A stretch of DNA of 64,000 bases, taken from assembly GCA_004154925.1 (NCBI GenBank), contig QJNS01000743.1, positions 378-64,377 on the forward strand, written 5' to 3'. Each line of letters starts with the position of its first letter. Within the stretch, counting starts at the first letter, position 1. Positions 23,666 to 37,509 of the stretch are shown piece by piece. The stretch is from Monosporascus cannonballus (Eukaryota; Ascomycota; Sordariomycetes; Xylariales). The notes under the pieces were generated by a model. That model saw only the letters and a list, made by a program, of their open reading frames with translations, had not been told where the DNA came from and searched no databases. Position numbers and translations under genes: made by a program.

Positions 23666-24056
23666 TATTACAACCTAAGCTAGCTGGGCCTGCGAAAACG
23701 GTCCAGCCAAAATTACGAAATTACGTTAACTTAAGGTTACGTAATTAATGCTTAACAGGTTTCAACTAAATACGACTAAGCATAACTAAGCACGATTAAA
23801 CAACACTAAGCAACCGCTCAGTAAGGTTTTACTAGGCAAAGATAAGTAATAATAAAGGAATTAAGATATATACGTTTATTATTTCCATAATTTAAATAGT
23901 TTTAGTTTGCAATATAATATCGTTATTTAAGACACCTTTGGTATTACGAGACGTGACATATTACTGTATTTATTGCTCAGATTTCTACGATACTTTTGCC
24001 AACATAAACCCGTACGACTAAGGTTTAATAGTTGATTAAATCCCTAGTTCGTTACA
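23666..24056 (+). repeat. 3' LTR of D
   Basis: 391 bp, preceded by a polypurine tract (about 23651-23665, GGAAAAGGGAAATCG). The outer R-U5 end is well preserved (for example GAGACGTGACATATTACTG). Confidence 0.93.
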
Positions 24057-24061
24057 GTTTA

Positions 24062-27000
24062 ACTTTTTTTAATTATAGTATTTACTTATTTAATTACGTA
24101 TAAAATTGAACTTTATTTTTATTCTCTAGTATAAATATTTTAATTATTTTAACGTAAGGATTATTTTGACATTAATAGCTTTATTATGCGCGTTTTTTAA
24201 GTATTCGATATAAATTCAAAATTTGTATATATTGGAATTATTTTGATAGTTTTATAGTAACTAGTATTATAAAGTAACGAAGCCGTAGGTAATTTTTAAA
24301 CCAAGCTATTTTGTTCGTAATTAATATAATATCGTAAATAGGCTTTTAATATTTAGTTTAGTCGTTCCATTTATTTACCTGTTTAAGATATAAATATGTT
24401 AAATAATTTACGATTTAAACCGATTTACATTATAAGGTTTTGCTAAAACTTTAAAGTAAATGTAATTCCTTTGTTAAAAATGATTTCATCTAATAATTTA
24501 TATATATTGAAAATATTTCTAATGAAAATATATGCTATTTATTCGGCGTTAATATTTTCTTAATAAGGTAAAAAGTAAAGAAGTTTCGTAAATCTGTTAA
24601 TAATTACGAAAATGCTATTATAATATATTTCTATGGCTAAATTTTCAGATAAAGAAAATATAATAATAAAATCTATAATAATCGAATTCTATAGTTATTT
24701 TGAAACTAATAATAGTTGTAATTTTCTATAGAGATTATATCGTCGCACTTTGGCCTTATTATAAAGATCGTACTACCGTTATATTTTCTGAACCATTATT
24801 TTTATTTTAAGAAAGAAATAAGTACGTTAAAGTCGTTTTAAGATTTTGTAAATTTTTAGATATTTATGTAACTGATGTTTGTGTATTTTTCGTATTAGAT
24901 TTTTCTGGTATTTTTTTGAAACCTGTATTTTATTTAATTTTTGGTTCTTTTAGAAAACCGTCATTATATTGCTGGATTTTCTTATACATATCAAAGAATA
25001 CTGCTCGAATTATCGTAATCTATTGTAAGCGTAAATATCTTTTTATAATAGTATCAAAAACTATATAATTAATCTTAATTAATTTCTTTTCGAAATCTAG
25101 TCGTTTTCTTAAAATATCGGCTTTGCTTTTTTTGAACCTTTTCTGAAAATAATAACGAAATCGAAATTCGCCAATTTCTTTACGTATTATAATTATTATT
25201 TTGTAAGTTTCCTGGTCGTAATAAAACGAATAAAACTTTAATAATTCGTATAAACTTTAATCTAGTAAATATTTTCGTTAAGAGAAAATCTAATTTCTTA
25301 AAAATGATAATAATAGCAATATATTTTTTATATAGAATGTTATAATAAAGTTCAGCTTTCTTTTAACTTATATGAAAGATTACAATAAAATATAATTTGC
25401 CTTAATTATTTCGCTATCCGATTATTGCGTTTAATACGTAATCGGAAAGGTCGGTTTTTAATATAATAAGATAAATTAAATCGCATATAATTAACATTAA
25501 TTCGTTAATAATCGTATTTCTTATTTTTCGAAATACTTTTCTTTATTTCGAGCATTTATTTGAAAATTTCTTCTGTATAAGATTAATTAAAAATATAATT
25601 ATTTTATCAAAATTTCGGCTTGATTTCGTAAAATAATAAGCGAATTTATGGAATACTTATACCTTTTTAATCGTAAATAGCGTTTATTATTTTATAATTA
25701 CAGCGATTTTTAAAGTCCATTTTAATATATTCTAGGATAATAATATGTCCTAAATATTTTACTTTTCAGATATAAAATTAACTTTTTTTACGTTAACTAG
25801 CAGTCTTACGTTTTATAACGTTCGAAAAACTTTATAAACGTATTCTATGTATGCTTTTTCAATTTATAAATAAATGAAAATGTCGTCGAAATAACACATA
25901 ATAGAAATATCAAGGTATTTTCGTAATACATACTTTACTATTCGCTAGAAAGTTACTAGTATGTTCGTAAGTCTTATTAGTATAACTAAGTATTGAAATA
26001 ATATATATTTTGTTCTAAAGGCTCTTTTCTATTTAAATTTTTAATCCTAATAAAGTTATATCTATTTCTAAGATTAAAGGCTATAAATTATTTGATTTTG
26101 TAAAATCGGTTTTTTATTTTTATCAGCAAGGCTAATAATATTTAATCCTTAATAATAATATCGTCTAGTTGTTAATAATTAATTATAAATCGTAATTTCT
26201 CGTTTTTTTAAATACGAAAAGTTTAAGATATTTTGCTGATAATTTCAAAAGTCGAATTTATCTTTTCTGTAATCGACTTTCTAAATATTCTTTAAAAACG
26301 CGTAATTCGTTTCTGTTGAGATTGTAAATAAGGTAAAGTTTCATCGAAAAATATTTTTAAAGATTATTTCATAATTTTATTCGTTATATTCTAGTAATTT
26401 CGTATCGATCTCTATTTTAAATAACTGCTTATATGAGTAATATTATAGTAATATATTAATTAAACCTTTTTACTTTAATGTTAATATTTTAAATTGTTAT
26501 TTCATGATCTTAATTTTGTTTTAATAATAATAATAATATGTCGTAATTTTTTGATACCCATTTTTTCTTATATTTTGTTTTTTTAGGTAATAAAGTATTT
26601 GTCGTATTCTTATATCTGTATTAGTCGCTATTTTCGATTAAATATTAAGATTTCGTTTTTTCTGTTTATTGAAGAAAAGTAAGATAAACATTACGTAGCT
26701 AATTTTTCTATCAATTAAAACTTTATATTAGCGTATTCATAGTAATTGTAAGATAATATCGTAATTCTTAAGTAAAATAATATCGGAATTAACTATTTAA
26801 TATTATTTTTAAATAAAAATCTTAAGATAATTAATTTCACGTAAAATATTTTCGTTATCGTAAACGAATTCTTAATCTTGGGAATTTATAATTATATAAG
26901 GTTTTAACTTATATTTTTATAATTATCTAAACTTATTAACTATATTCGATATAATATAATTTTCGCCTAAAGCTTTCTAATCTATTAGTACGATATACTA

Positions 27001-28850
27001 ATATATTTCAATTCGTATATCTAAAGTAATAAGGTTATTAACGGTCTTCATTATCGTGTTGAAAATCTTTTTTAAGAACTTTTCTTAATTTTTCGAGCTT
27101 TCGTTATTTTACGGCTTTTTTATAAGTAACTTTTGTTTTTTATTCTTTTTCGAATTTATCGAACCTTATTTATATTTATCTATATAGTATAGTAAACTGT
27201 TATATTTGTCGTTATTGCCAGCATACGAATTTTTCGAGTTCTATTAATTGTTTTTAATTTTGCTATAATTCTTCTCTTTTTTAAGTAAATTGCTTTCCTA
27301 TAATTTCTACCCTATTTTAATATGCGTTATATTAATTGTTATTTTATATTTTGCCTGTAAATTCATATATCCTTTCCTTAATAACTTTTTGATTAAGATT
27401 TATAATAAGTACTAATTAAAAATTGAAATTTATAATAATTCTTTAGTAATATTTATTTACTATATGTTAAATGAATTCCTTTTTTATTTGGCAATTATAT
27501 TGTTTATAATAATAAAAAAAATCCTTTTACGAGTATTACTTTTTTAAAGCTGTTGTTTATTATAGTTAACTAATAAATATTTTCTTCCGAAATTATACAT
27601 CCAAAATACCAATATTATTATTTATTATTCTTGTTATTTTGCTTTCGATTTAGAAAATCGAATCTCTTATAATATATAAGAGTAATTTGTTTATAAACAT
27701 GCAGTTTTTAGTTTTTATAATTAGAATATTTTCGTTTTCAATAATTAATACGATACATTTTGCCGTATTTATCGTGGGTTTTAAGACAGATATTTTCAAT
27801 CTAATTCTAATTTTTTTAAATTATCCTTTTAAGTCGTTTTGTTATTTCCGGAATGTTTTCTGAGCTAACTGTCGAGTTTCTCGTATTTTTTATTGGAATT
27901 TTCGCTATAATGAGCTTAGTACGTACTTAGCTCGGATCATGTTAATAATGTTGTCGTTATTTTTCTGGTTTTCTTCGGATTATCTCTTTGGTATTAGTTT
28001 TTACTTATTCTATCGTAATTTTTTAGGTGTTCGACATTTGAAAGCCTTATATCCTATTTTGTCATAATTGAAATACAGGATTTGGCTCCAATCCTTTTTT
28101 TGAACCGTATCTAGATCTATGAGTCCCAATGCTGTGCCATATAAGATAGATAGTACGTCCCGTTTCTTTCCCTAGTTGGCCGACTAGCCTTCGTATCTTA
28201 AAATATATTGTCCTTTTTTCTCTTTACCTCGCTTGCACAACCTTTTTAATCCTTTATAATATATATAGATTAAATTATTATTTTCGTTATCGGTTTATTC
28301 TTTTTTAGCTAAAAAGATTTTAAAATTAATAACGTATTTCAAAGCAAATTGTTTTGATTATAATTACAAGATTTGCTATACCGCCGTTCGCTTTTTGTCT
28401 AGGTTTTCGAAATTGACCTTTAATTTTTTTAAAAAAAATTATATAATTTAAAAAAAGGATTTTAATAACCTTTTTTTAATCGGCTTCGGCATTTTCTAAA
28501 TAATCCCTTATTATCGGCTGAAACTAATCCAAAATATCTCCCATAAAAAAGCTGTTACAGCGAAAATTCTGTTTATAAATTCGTTCAAATCTTAAAAATG
28601 AAAATATGTTCGTACTTAAATAAGAAAACTTTGAACGTTTCCTTTACTATCGTAAGATTAAGGCTTTTTAGCCTTATGCTTTAATGCGATAATTCGAATT
28701 AGAGTGGTTATTATCTAGCTTATTAGCCGTTGAACTTATTCCTTAAGCTTCTAGATCCTATATCGCAATTAAGCTTCAACTAAAAAGGTAATTCCTTATT
28801 TATTGGTCAACATAATAATTAAAGGGGTATTGCTTAAAGTTTAACAGTAT
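24062..28850 (-). pseudogene. Gag-Pol of chromovirus C (after D insertion)
   Basis: Minus-strand continuation of C's pol followed by gag. The RT active-site box is intact: C-Y-F-D-D-I-F-I-Y near 25900-25870. Integrase and RNase H align by eye with D. The knuckle region near 28080-28040 is disturbed by a small insertion. The gag N-terminal part (28100-28850) shows little similarity to the other gag copies, so it may be a recombinant or a faster-evolving variant. Stops throughout. Confidence 0.78.
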
Positions 28851-28872
28851 TACTAAACAAAAGTGTATAACG

Positions 28873-29284
28873 TATAACGGCTAAACGAGTTAACTAATTA
28901 TTAAATCTAAGTTATATAGATTTATAATAGCAGAAATATTATAAAAATCTAAATGATAAATATAATAATTATATTATGTTTTGTAATACCAAAAGTATTT
29001 TAACTAGCGAAATTATAAATGTTACTAAATATTATAAATTAATATTATTTAAATGTATGAAAATAATAAACGTATATATTGTTATCTTAACTGAAAATAT
29101 TTAAACGGCTTAAACCTTTAAGCCTTTACAGCTTTTTAAATTCTTTTATCGATTTAAAGGGCTTCAGGTGCTTGGTACCTTAAAACCTTTAAACTAGTTA
29201 CGTAATGTCTTAGCTCGGGTCGGATTCAGCTTTTCTTATAACCTCGACCGTTTATAAAGAAGCTAAGACCGTTAAGTTATAATA
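28873..29284 (-). repeat. 5' LTR of C
   Basis: 412 bp, same length as its partner. Inner R-U5 heavily mutated (starts TATAACGG), outer U3 less so. Contains an inverted repeat around 29166-29192 (AGGTGCTTGGTACCTT). Confidence 0.9.
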
Positions 29285-29289
29285 TAATA

Positions 29290-29589
29290 TTAAAAATATT
29301 TTATAAAAGCTAGAACTGTTATACGATTAGTTATATAGATTTATAAATACCTTTTTTTAAAAGACGAAAAGTTATAGTTTTAATATATATCGTTAAAAAG
29401 CTAAATATTAAGTGCTATTTAAGAACTACTATCTTTATATATATATTTAAAAGTAAAATCCTAAAATATTTATATCGTTTTTAATGTAATATTTTAATAT
29501 TTGCTTTACTCGTTATATATTTATAATGGTTTTATTTTTAATATATTGTAATTAAAACTTCAAATAATAATTGTTGTACTTTACTATTT
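29290..29589. other. AT-rich segment between C and H, unassigned
   Basis: 300 bp of very AT-rich sequence between the right TSD of C and the left LTR of H, with no LTR or pol similarity. The last five bases are the target site of H. Older than both neighbours; origin unknown. Confidence 0.4.
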
Positions 29590-30029
29590 TGTAACGAGCT
29601 AAGGATTTAACCAACCATTAAACCTTAATCATACGGGTTTATGTTCGTAGGAATATCGTAAGAATCTAAATAATAAATATAATAATCGTATTACGTTTCG
29701 TAATACTAAAAGTATAATATTATATTACAAACGATTAGTATTAATAAGTATTATAAGTTAAAACTATTTAAATTATAGGAATAATAAACGTATATATTCT
29801 TTAATAAATCCCGTTAAATCCGTTAAATTATTCCGGATTTTTACCGAATAATTATATAGATTTTATTAAATCCTTTAGATTATTCCGGATCTATACCGGA
29901 TAACTGCATAAATCCCGTTAAATCCCTTAAATTATTCCGCATTTATATCACGTGATTCCAACTTACTTAAGTTTTATTTTGGTTATTAAATAATTATTTC
30001 CGAAATCTTTCCTTAGTTGGGTTATAATA
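29590..30029 (-). repeat. 3' LTR of H
   Basis: 440 bp. Starts TGTAACGAGC on the plus strand with R-U5 well preserved; U3 shows many transitions relative to the partner and ends TATAATA. Confidence 0.92.
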
Positions 30030-30424
30030 CGATCTCCCTTTTTTCCCAATTTTACCCTTAAGATTTTTTTAATAAATTTCTCTTTTACCGGTAACCATAT
30101 CTGGCCGAATTATTAAAAATTGCAAACGTATTAATTAAAAAAAACGCAAATTTTAATTTTTTTTCTTTAATTTTGGTTTTAAAGTAATATGTTATATATC
30201 TTATTTTCGTACTGGCAATTTTACATTATATCGAATAATATAACGCGTTATTAATAATATATCTTGAAAAAACGCTATTACGATAATTTAGGTATTCCCT
30301 TTTTTTCTTTAAATAAAATTAATAAAAAATAAAACGTTTGCAATTTAAAAAATCTTCCGCCCGTTAATATTTTTGCGATATTTATTAAAAATTGTTAACT
30401 ATATCCCGTCGTTTAAATTAAGTA

Positions 30425-30690
30425 TTATTCCGTTTAAAATATTTTCGTATTTAACAAAAGTTTTTTCGTAAAAAAAATATGGAAATAATTAACCGGGGTT
30501 TTTAGTTTTTAAACGAATTAAAAAAGCAGAAAAAAACTAATTATTTAAAGGCGGAACGCAAATGTTTAACAAAATAAATTTCGTATTGCGTTTTCCGAAT
30601 AATCTTATTTCGTTAATTTTATTATAAATATAAATTAAAATGCGATTATTTTTAATAATGCCGCTTTTATTAATAAATTTTTTAATAGGT
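30425..30690 (+). pseudogene. Antisense ORF remnant of element H
   Basis: Opposite-strand frame after pol. It reads F-F-R-K-K-N-M-E-I-I-N-R-G-F, then F-L-N-E-L-K-K-Q-K-K, then L-K-A-E-R-K-C-L-T-K, matching E almost residue for residue. A small indel shifts the frame before the end I-N-x-N-A-I-I-F near 30640. Few stops in about 85 codons of very AT-rich DNA. Function unknown. Confidence 0.55.
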
Positions 30691-33600
30691 ATTCAACGTT
30701 AATAAGACTTTTGGCAAATTCTTAAATGTTTTCGGAATCCGGAAATTTTTTTTATTTAATTAGGTATTCGGTAAGTCCGTTTTATTTCCGTATATTGAAA
30801 TTTTTTTATTTCGTATACTTATTCGTTTTTTATTTTTATATCGTTTTGTACTATATATAACTTAATTATATCTATTATTAATTGGAATAAGAAAATATAA
30901 AAAATAACATAAATTTTAATTTTTGGTAAAAGTTCTAATTAATAAGTATTTTTTGAAGTTTTTTTTAACAATTTTATATAAACCGATATATTTAAAATGG
31001 AATATTTTATTAAATTTTTTTGTTTACATATTTTTTGGTAAAAAAGAAATTATTTTCCTTTTTTCGAAAATTAATTCTTTTAACCGTTTTTTAATTATAA
31101 TATTTACTTATTTAATTCCGTACTAATTCCAGTTTTATTTTTATTTTTTAATATAATTATCGTAATTATTTTAACGTAAAAATTATTTTAATGTTAATTA
31201 AAACGTTATTGCGTAAATTTTTACAAACCTTTAAAATAAAACCAAAATTTACGTTTATAAATATTATCTTAATATTTTTATAATAACTAATATTATAAAT
31301 TAATTAAATAATCGGTATTTTTTATTTTAATTATTTTATATATAATTAATAAAATATTATAAGTAAATATCTAAAATGTAATTTATTTGTTTTGTTTATT
31401 TATCTGTTTAAGGTTTAAATATGTTAAATAATTTATAATTCAGGCCGATTTACGTTATTAAGCTTTACCAAAGTTTTAATACGAATATTAATCCTTTATT
31501 TAAAATATTTTTTTTAATATTCTGTACATATTAAAAATATGTTTAAAAAATATATATATTATTTATTTGGTATTTATAATTTTATAATATAGTACAAAAT
31601 AGGAAAATTCTTAAATCGATTAATAATTACGAAAATGCTATCGTAATATATTCCTATAATTAAATCTTTTAATATAGAAAGTTTAATAATAAAGTTGAAT
31701 ATAATTAAATATTATGGTAGCTTTATAATTAATAATAATTATAATTTTTCGTATAATTTATGGTATCGAATTTTTATTTTAGCATAAATATCGTATTACC
31801 GTATAACATTTTATATTATTAATTTTATTGTAAAAAAGAAATATATACGTTAAAATCGTTTTAAAGTTTTATAGATTCTTAGATGTCCGTATAACTGATA
31901 TTTGTATATCTTTTCTACTAAATCTTTTTAGTATTCCTTTAAAACTTATATCTTATTTATGTTTTAATTTTTGAAAAGATTATTATTATATTACTAAGTT
32001 TTCTTGTATATATCGCAAGGTACTGCCTAAATTACCGGAATTTGTTATAAACGTAAATATCTTTTTATAATAATATTAAAAATTATATAATTAATTTTAA
32101 CCAAATTTTATTTGCGGTTTAATTATTTTCTTAAAGTATTTATTTTACTATTTTATAACCCTTTTTTATAAATAATAACGAAATCGAAATTCGCCAATTT
32201 TTCCGCATATCTTAATTATTATTATATAAATTCCTTAATCGTAATAAATCGGATAAAATTTTAATAATCCGTATAAATATTAACCTGATACAAATTTTTT
32301 TAAGAAATACCTAAACTTTCGAAATACCATAATAATAATTATAAATTCCTTATTTAAAATATCATAATTAAATTCGGTTCCTTTTAATTTATACGCAAAA
32401 ATACAATAAAATGCAATTTACTTTAATTATTTCGTTATCCGATTAGTATATTTAATATGTAATTCGAAATATCGGTTTTTAACTTAATAAAACGGTTTAA
32501 ATCGTACATATTTAGTATTAATTCGTTAATAATCCTATTCTTAATATCTTGAAATGTTTTTTCCGTATTTAGTATTTATTTGTTTTGGTAAAATTCGTTA
32601 AAAATATAATTATTTTGCTAAAATTTCGAATAAACTTCCTGTAATAATTAACTAATCTACAAAATGCCTATATTTCCTTAATTATCGTTAGTATTTATCA
32701 TTTTATAACTGCGACGATTTTTTAAAATTTATTTTAATATATCCTAAAATAATAATATATTTTAAATATTTCAATTTTTATTTATAGAACTAAATTTCTT
32801 TCTGTATTAACATATAACTTTACGTCTTATAAAACGCCAAAAACTTTATAAACATCTTTTACGTATATTTTTTTCTAGTTTTAAAAAAATAAAAATATCG
32901 TTAAAACATTAAATAATAAAAATATCGACGCATTTTTATAACATCTAATTTACTATCCGTTAGAAAATTACTGGTACGTTCGTAAATCTGATTAATATTA
33001 CCAAATACTTAAATAATCCGTATTTCGTTTTAAAAATTCTTTTCTATTTGTATTTTTTTAAATTCTAAAAAATGTATATTTATTTTTAAATTCGAATATT
33101 ATCAAGTATTTAACTCCGTAAAATCGGTGTTTTATTCTTATAATCAAAAATAATAATATTTGATTTTTAACCGTTATATTATTAAATTATTAATAATTAA
33201 CCATAAATTGCAATTGTTATTTTTTTTTAAATATGAAAAACATAAAATATCTAATTAATAATTTCGAAAATCAAATTTATCCTTTTTATAACCGATCTTC
33301 TAGATATTCTTTAAAAATACATAACTTATTTCTGTTAAAATTGTAAATAAGGTAAAACTTCGTCGAAAATCCTTTTTTAACAATTATCTTATAATCCTAT
33401 CTGCTATATTTTAATAACTTTGTATTAAATTTCTTTTTAAAAAGCTGCTTATATCTATATTACTATAATACTATATTAATTAAATTTTCTAACTTTTGGA
33501 ATTATTACTTTTATTATTCTAAATCGTTATATAATTATTTTAATTTCGCTTTAATAATAATAACGATATATTATATTTTTCTTTAATACCCGTTCTTTTT

Positions 33601-36045
33601 TTATATTTTATCCTTATAAGTAATAAAGTTTCTGTTACATCTTTATATTTGCATTCGTCGCTATTATTAATTAAATATTAAAATCTTAATTTCTTTTTTT
33701 TCGTTTGTTAATAAAAAATAAACTAAATTTTACCTAGCCAATTATACCGTTAATAAAAATTCTGTATTAACGTATCTATAATAATCTTAAAATCGTATCG
33801 TAATTTCCGAATAAAACAATATCGAAATTAATTATTTAATATCATTTTTAACAAAAGTCTCGAAGTATTTAATTTCGCGTATAATTTTTCCGTTATCATA
33901 ACCAAATTCTTAACATTCGGCATTTATTATTATATAAAATTCTAACTTATATTTTCATAATAATTTGAATTTATTAACCATATCCGATATAATATAATTT
34001 CCGCTCAAAGCTCTACATTTTACCATTACGATATGCCAATACGTTCTAATTCCTATATCTAAAATAATAAAGTTATTAACGTTTTTTATCGTCGCATTTA
34101 AAACCCTTTTCGAGAATTTTTTTTAATTTCTTTAAATTTCGTTATTTTACGGTTCTTTTACAAATTACTTTTTTTTAACTCTTATTCGAATTTAACGAAA
34201 TTTACTTATATTTTTTCGTTTAACGTATTAAACTGCTATATCTGTTATTATTGCCGACGTATTATTTCTTCGAATCGTATTAACTATTTTTAACTCTTTT
34301 ATAATTTGTTTTCCTATTAAATAAATTATTTTTTTATATTTACAATTACATCCCATTATACGTCGTTCTGAGTATCGTTTTAAAGTTCTCCTATAAATTA
34401 GTATATTTTTTTAATAATATTTTTCATTATACGTTAAATTAATTGCTTTTCCGTTTAGTAATTATATTATTTATAATAACCAAAAAAATCTTTTTACGGG
34501 CATTATTTTTTCTTGGGCCAATTTTTTACTTAGGCCAATTATTAAATATTTCTTAAAGCTATAATTCGAAAATATCGATACTATTATTTATTATTTTTAT
34601 TATCTTTAGTACGGTTTAAAAAATCGAATCCCTTATCATATATACAGGTATTTCGTTCGTAAATATGTTATTTCTATTTTTCGTAATTGGAATATTTTTA
34701 TTATAGATAATATATAATATATTTTTGGTTATATTGATCAGGTATTTCGGAACAAAATTTCTTTATTTAATTTCGGTATTCGCGTAATTATCCTTATAAT
34801 ACTTTTTATTATATTCGTAATATTTATTAAATTAACTTTCTGGTTTTTTATAATTTTTCGTTAAATTTTTTATCGTAATAATCCTTATTAAACTTTTTAC
34901 TATAAGGGACTTGGCTTATATTTAAGATAAATTATATTAATAAATTTAGTTTTATTTTTTTAATTCTTTTTAAATTATTTTTTAGGTATAAACTTTTAAT
35001 TATCTTAACCGGGCTTTTTAAAAACTTTGTATTATATTACTTTATATCCTATTTTATTGTAATTATAATATTTAATTTAATTCTAATTCTTTTATCTATA
35101 ACTTTTAATTTTATAAATCTTAATTTTATATTATAAAAAATATTATTATATTAAAAAACGTTAATATTTATTATATATCGGGATTTGCTATTTGTTTCTT
35201 TAATATTTGTAATATTATATATATATTACCGATTATTAATTTTAATTACCATAACGATATAATCCGACAAATAATTAGGCCAATCGAGCTTAAAAAAACT
35301 TTTGGTATTTTTTTCCAAATTATCAAAAAATTTAATTATTAATATTTTTTTATTTTAACTTTATTATTAATTAAATCAATATATTACCGTAATTAAGTAT
35401 TAATTCCTTTTAACGTAATTATTAAATCTTTATTTCGACCTTTAGTTTTTTTATTTATTATTCTGAAAACTTTCGTTAATATTTATTCGAATTATTCGTA
35501 ATCGCTATAAATTCGCATTATTATTGGGTTTCGTTTTTCGATTAATAAAATAACGTATTCCCTTATAACGAGTTTGAACCAAATAACCGTATTTCCGATA
35601 AATTATCTAATTACGAATTTAATTTATATAATAAAGGTAATAAATCGAATAAAAAAATACCCGAAATATATTCTGTATTAAATTAGGAATAATTATAACA
35701 TGGTTAAGGTTTTATCAAAAAATTCTGGCTTAAGAAACTTAAGGATTTTTTCTAATTCTTTAATGGAATATAGCTAAATAATTTAACGTATTCGCAAAAA
35801 CTTTTTAATTTCGGAAAAGTTTTCTTTTTTTATTAAATTTCTCATAAGCGGCTTAAAAAACATTATAAGATTATTATTATTTTTTTCAAACTAAAAAATA
35901 CATTTATTTATAATATTTAATCGTCGAAGAATTTCTTCGCGAAAAAAACGAGATTTCTTTTTCTCTTTCTCGAATTCCATTTTAATATCCGGGTAATTAA
36001 AGATTTAGTAAATAAGTTATTCCGGTTGTTTGCTAATAAATATAA
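30680..36045 (-). pseudogene. Gag-Pol of chromovirus H, RIP-degraded
   Basis: Minus-strand gag-pol aligning with D and E. Gag starts near 36045 (start codon mutated); the knuckle region is at about 35075-35033 and badly eroded. RT box near 32930-32885 reads C-F-N-D-I-F-I-F, first Asp mutated to Asn. The chromodomain end runs into the antisense frame at 30680. One of the most AT-rich internal regions in the window. Confidence 0.83.
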
Positions 36046-36100
36046 TATTAATCGGAATTACTTAAAGTTTAACGGTATTACTAAATATAAATTTATAACG

Positions 36101-36540
36101 TATAACAAATTATAAGTTTAATTAATTATTAAACCTTAATCGTATCGGTTTATATTAATAAAAATATTATAAAATTTTAAATAATAAATTTAATAATTAT
36201 ACTATATTTTGTAATATTAAAAATATAATATTATATTACAAACGATTAATATTAATAAATATTACAAATTAAAATTATTTAAATTATAAAAATAATAAGT
36301 ATATATATATTATTATAAATCTCGTTAAATTCATTAAATTATTCCGGATGTATACCGGATAATTATATGGATTCCGTTAAATCCCTTGGATTATTCCAAA
36401 TCTATACCGGATAACTGCATAAATCCCGTTAAATCTCTTAGATTACTCCGGATCCATATTACGTGATTCCGACCTACTTGGGTCTTATTTTGGTTACCAA
36501 GTGACCGTTTCCGAGACCCTCCCTTGGCTGGGTCATAACA
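36101..36540 (-). repeat. 5' LTR of H
   Basis: 440 bp. Outer U3 end nearly unmutated (for example GACCGTTTCCGAGACCCTCC), inner R-U5 heavily mutated. TACGTG at 36460-36465 is a half-mutated CACGTG. Confidence 0.93.
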
Positions 36541-36984
36541 TATTTTATTATATAGTTTTTATTAAAATATATGTTTTCAAAAAAAATTTTTAATTTTGAT
36601 ACTTGTAATAAAAATTAGTTTTTTATTTTATCCAATAATATAATAATAAGTACGCCCGGATCGAAAATACCTTTGAGTTATCTAAATTAAAGTTAATTAA
36701 AACCATTTTATTATAGAGTAAAAATTTAATTTATTTCTGTAAAGGTTTTTTTATTATATTTGAATACGTGAAAAATATAATAAATATATTATTTACGTAA
36801 CGGAGTACAGTTCATATCGCGGTAAACTAACTGTTAAAAAGTAATTAAAGTTTAAAAAGGTTTTAAATTCATATAATAAAATCCATAACGTTTTCCTTAT
36901 ATTATTATTAAAACCGTAGCATAATAAAAATAATCCTAAAAAAAGCAAAAAAGTAATGTCGATATAAAAACGAAAAAACGTTAG

Positions 36985-37115
36985 GAAGTAAAAGAAATTC
37001 TGGTGTATCGAAAAAACCGTAATAATAAATAATATCTTATAAAATAAGAAGGTTTTTCTTTCGAAAAAAAAATACGTAAAAACTTCGTAATTACTTATTT
37101 AAAAACTTATTATTT
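36985..37115 (+). pseudogene. Orphan chromodomain remnant
   Basis: In one plus frame: V-K-E-I-L-V-Y-R-K-N-R-N-N-K, stop (Gln expected), Y-L-I-K, stop (Trp expected), E-G-F-S-F-E. Shifting by one base in a run of nine A gives the Asn-Thr-Trp step expected next. This is the chromodomain pattern E-I-L...Y-L-I-K-W-x-G-F...E-x-T-W. It differs from the chromodomains of A-H (Lys-Lys-Tyr-Pro instead of Glu-Gly-Phe) and has no RT or integrase upstream on its strand. It could be the end of another chromovirus family or part of a cellular chromodomain gene. The next 40 codons are basic. Confidence 0.6.
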
Positions 37116-37509
37116 TATATAAAACGTTATTAAAGCGGAAAAAATTAAAGAAAATAAAATGTCCTTAAAAAGAATACATTGTAATAAATAATTCGTAACA
37201 TAAAAAAAACGTTAATTATTACTTATTATTTATTAAAAGCGTTACCGGCAGGTTTTTAAATATATTTATTTTTTTAAGGAGTTATTCACGGTTCATCGGA
37301 TATTTCGAAACAAAACTTAAATCTAGTTCGTAAAGATATTAAAACGGGAATTACTTAATTATTATAAAGGCGTTTAAGCGTTATCGTTACCTTATTTATC
37401 GTTTTTATTTATATTTAAGTTATTTTCTTCAGCGAAAGTACCGTATTATTCGACAGCATTAATAATATATTTGATATTTCTCTTTATAGAAAATTAGTAA
37501 TTAAGGGGA

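Larger units (their letters stand above)
17125..24056 (+). mobile_element. Chromovirus D (Ty3/Gypsy), inside C
   Basis: Plus-oriented element of 6932 bp with two 391-bp LTRs (17125-17515 and 23666-24056), ends TGTTAC and GTTACA, and perfect TSD GTTTA at 17120-17124 and 24057-24061. It is the best-preserved chromovirus in the window: gag start codon, CCHC knuckle, protease, RT, RNase H, integrase and chromodomain can all be located. Being nested in C it is younger than C. Confidence 0.95.
15674..29284 (-). mobile_element. Chromovirus C (Ty3/Gypsy), split by element D
   Basis: Minus-oriented element of about 6.67 kb after removing D. The two LTRs (15674-16085 and 28873-29284) are both 412 bp. 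Flanking 5-mers are CAATA (15669-15673) and TAATA (29285-29289), one C-to-T change apart. D has inserted into the 3' part of pol at 17125. U3 is related to that of F (shared Leu-free, CTTAAG-rich design) but clearly diverged. Part of its gag region (about 28100-28850) is less mutated and looks unlike the gag of the other copies, suggesting a distinct gag variant. Confidence 0.9.
29590..36540 (-). mobile_element. Chromovirus H (Ty3/Gypsy)
   Basis: Minus-oriented element of 6951 bp with two 440-bp LTRs (29590-30029 and 36101-36540) and perfect TSD TATTT (29585-29589 and 36541-36545). Same LTR family as E, with repeats of about 52 bp in U3. Internal region as in the other chromoviruses and heavily RIP-mutated. 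Confidence 0.94.

Noticed and set aside
30923..31126. 67-codon plus-strand frame in H
   Set aside because: Antisense of H integrase, Phe/Ile/Lys-rich, and not the conserved antisense frame, which lies at 30425-30690.
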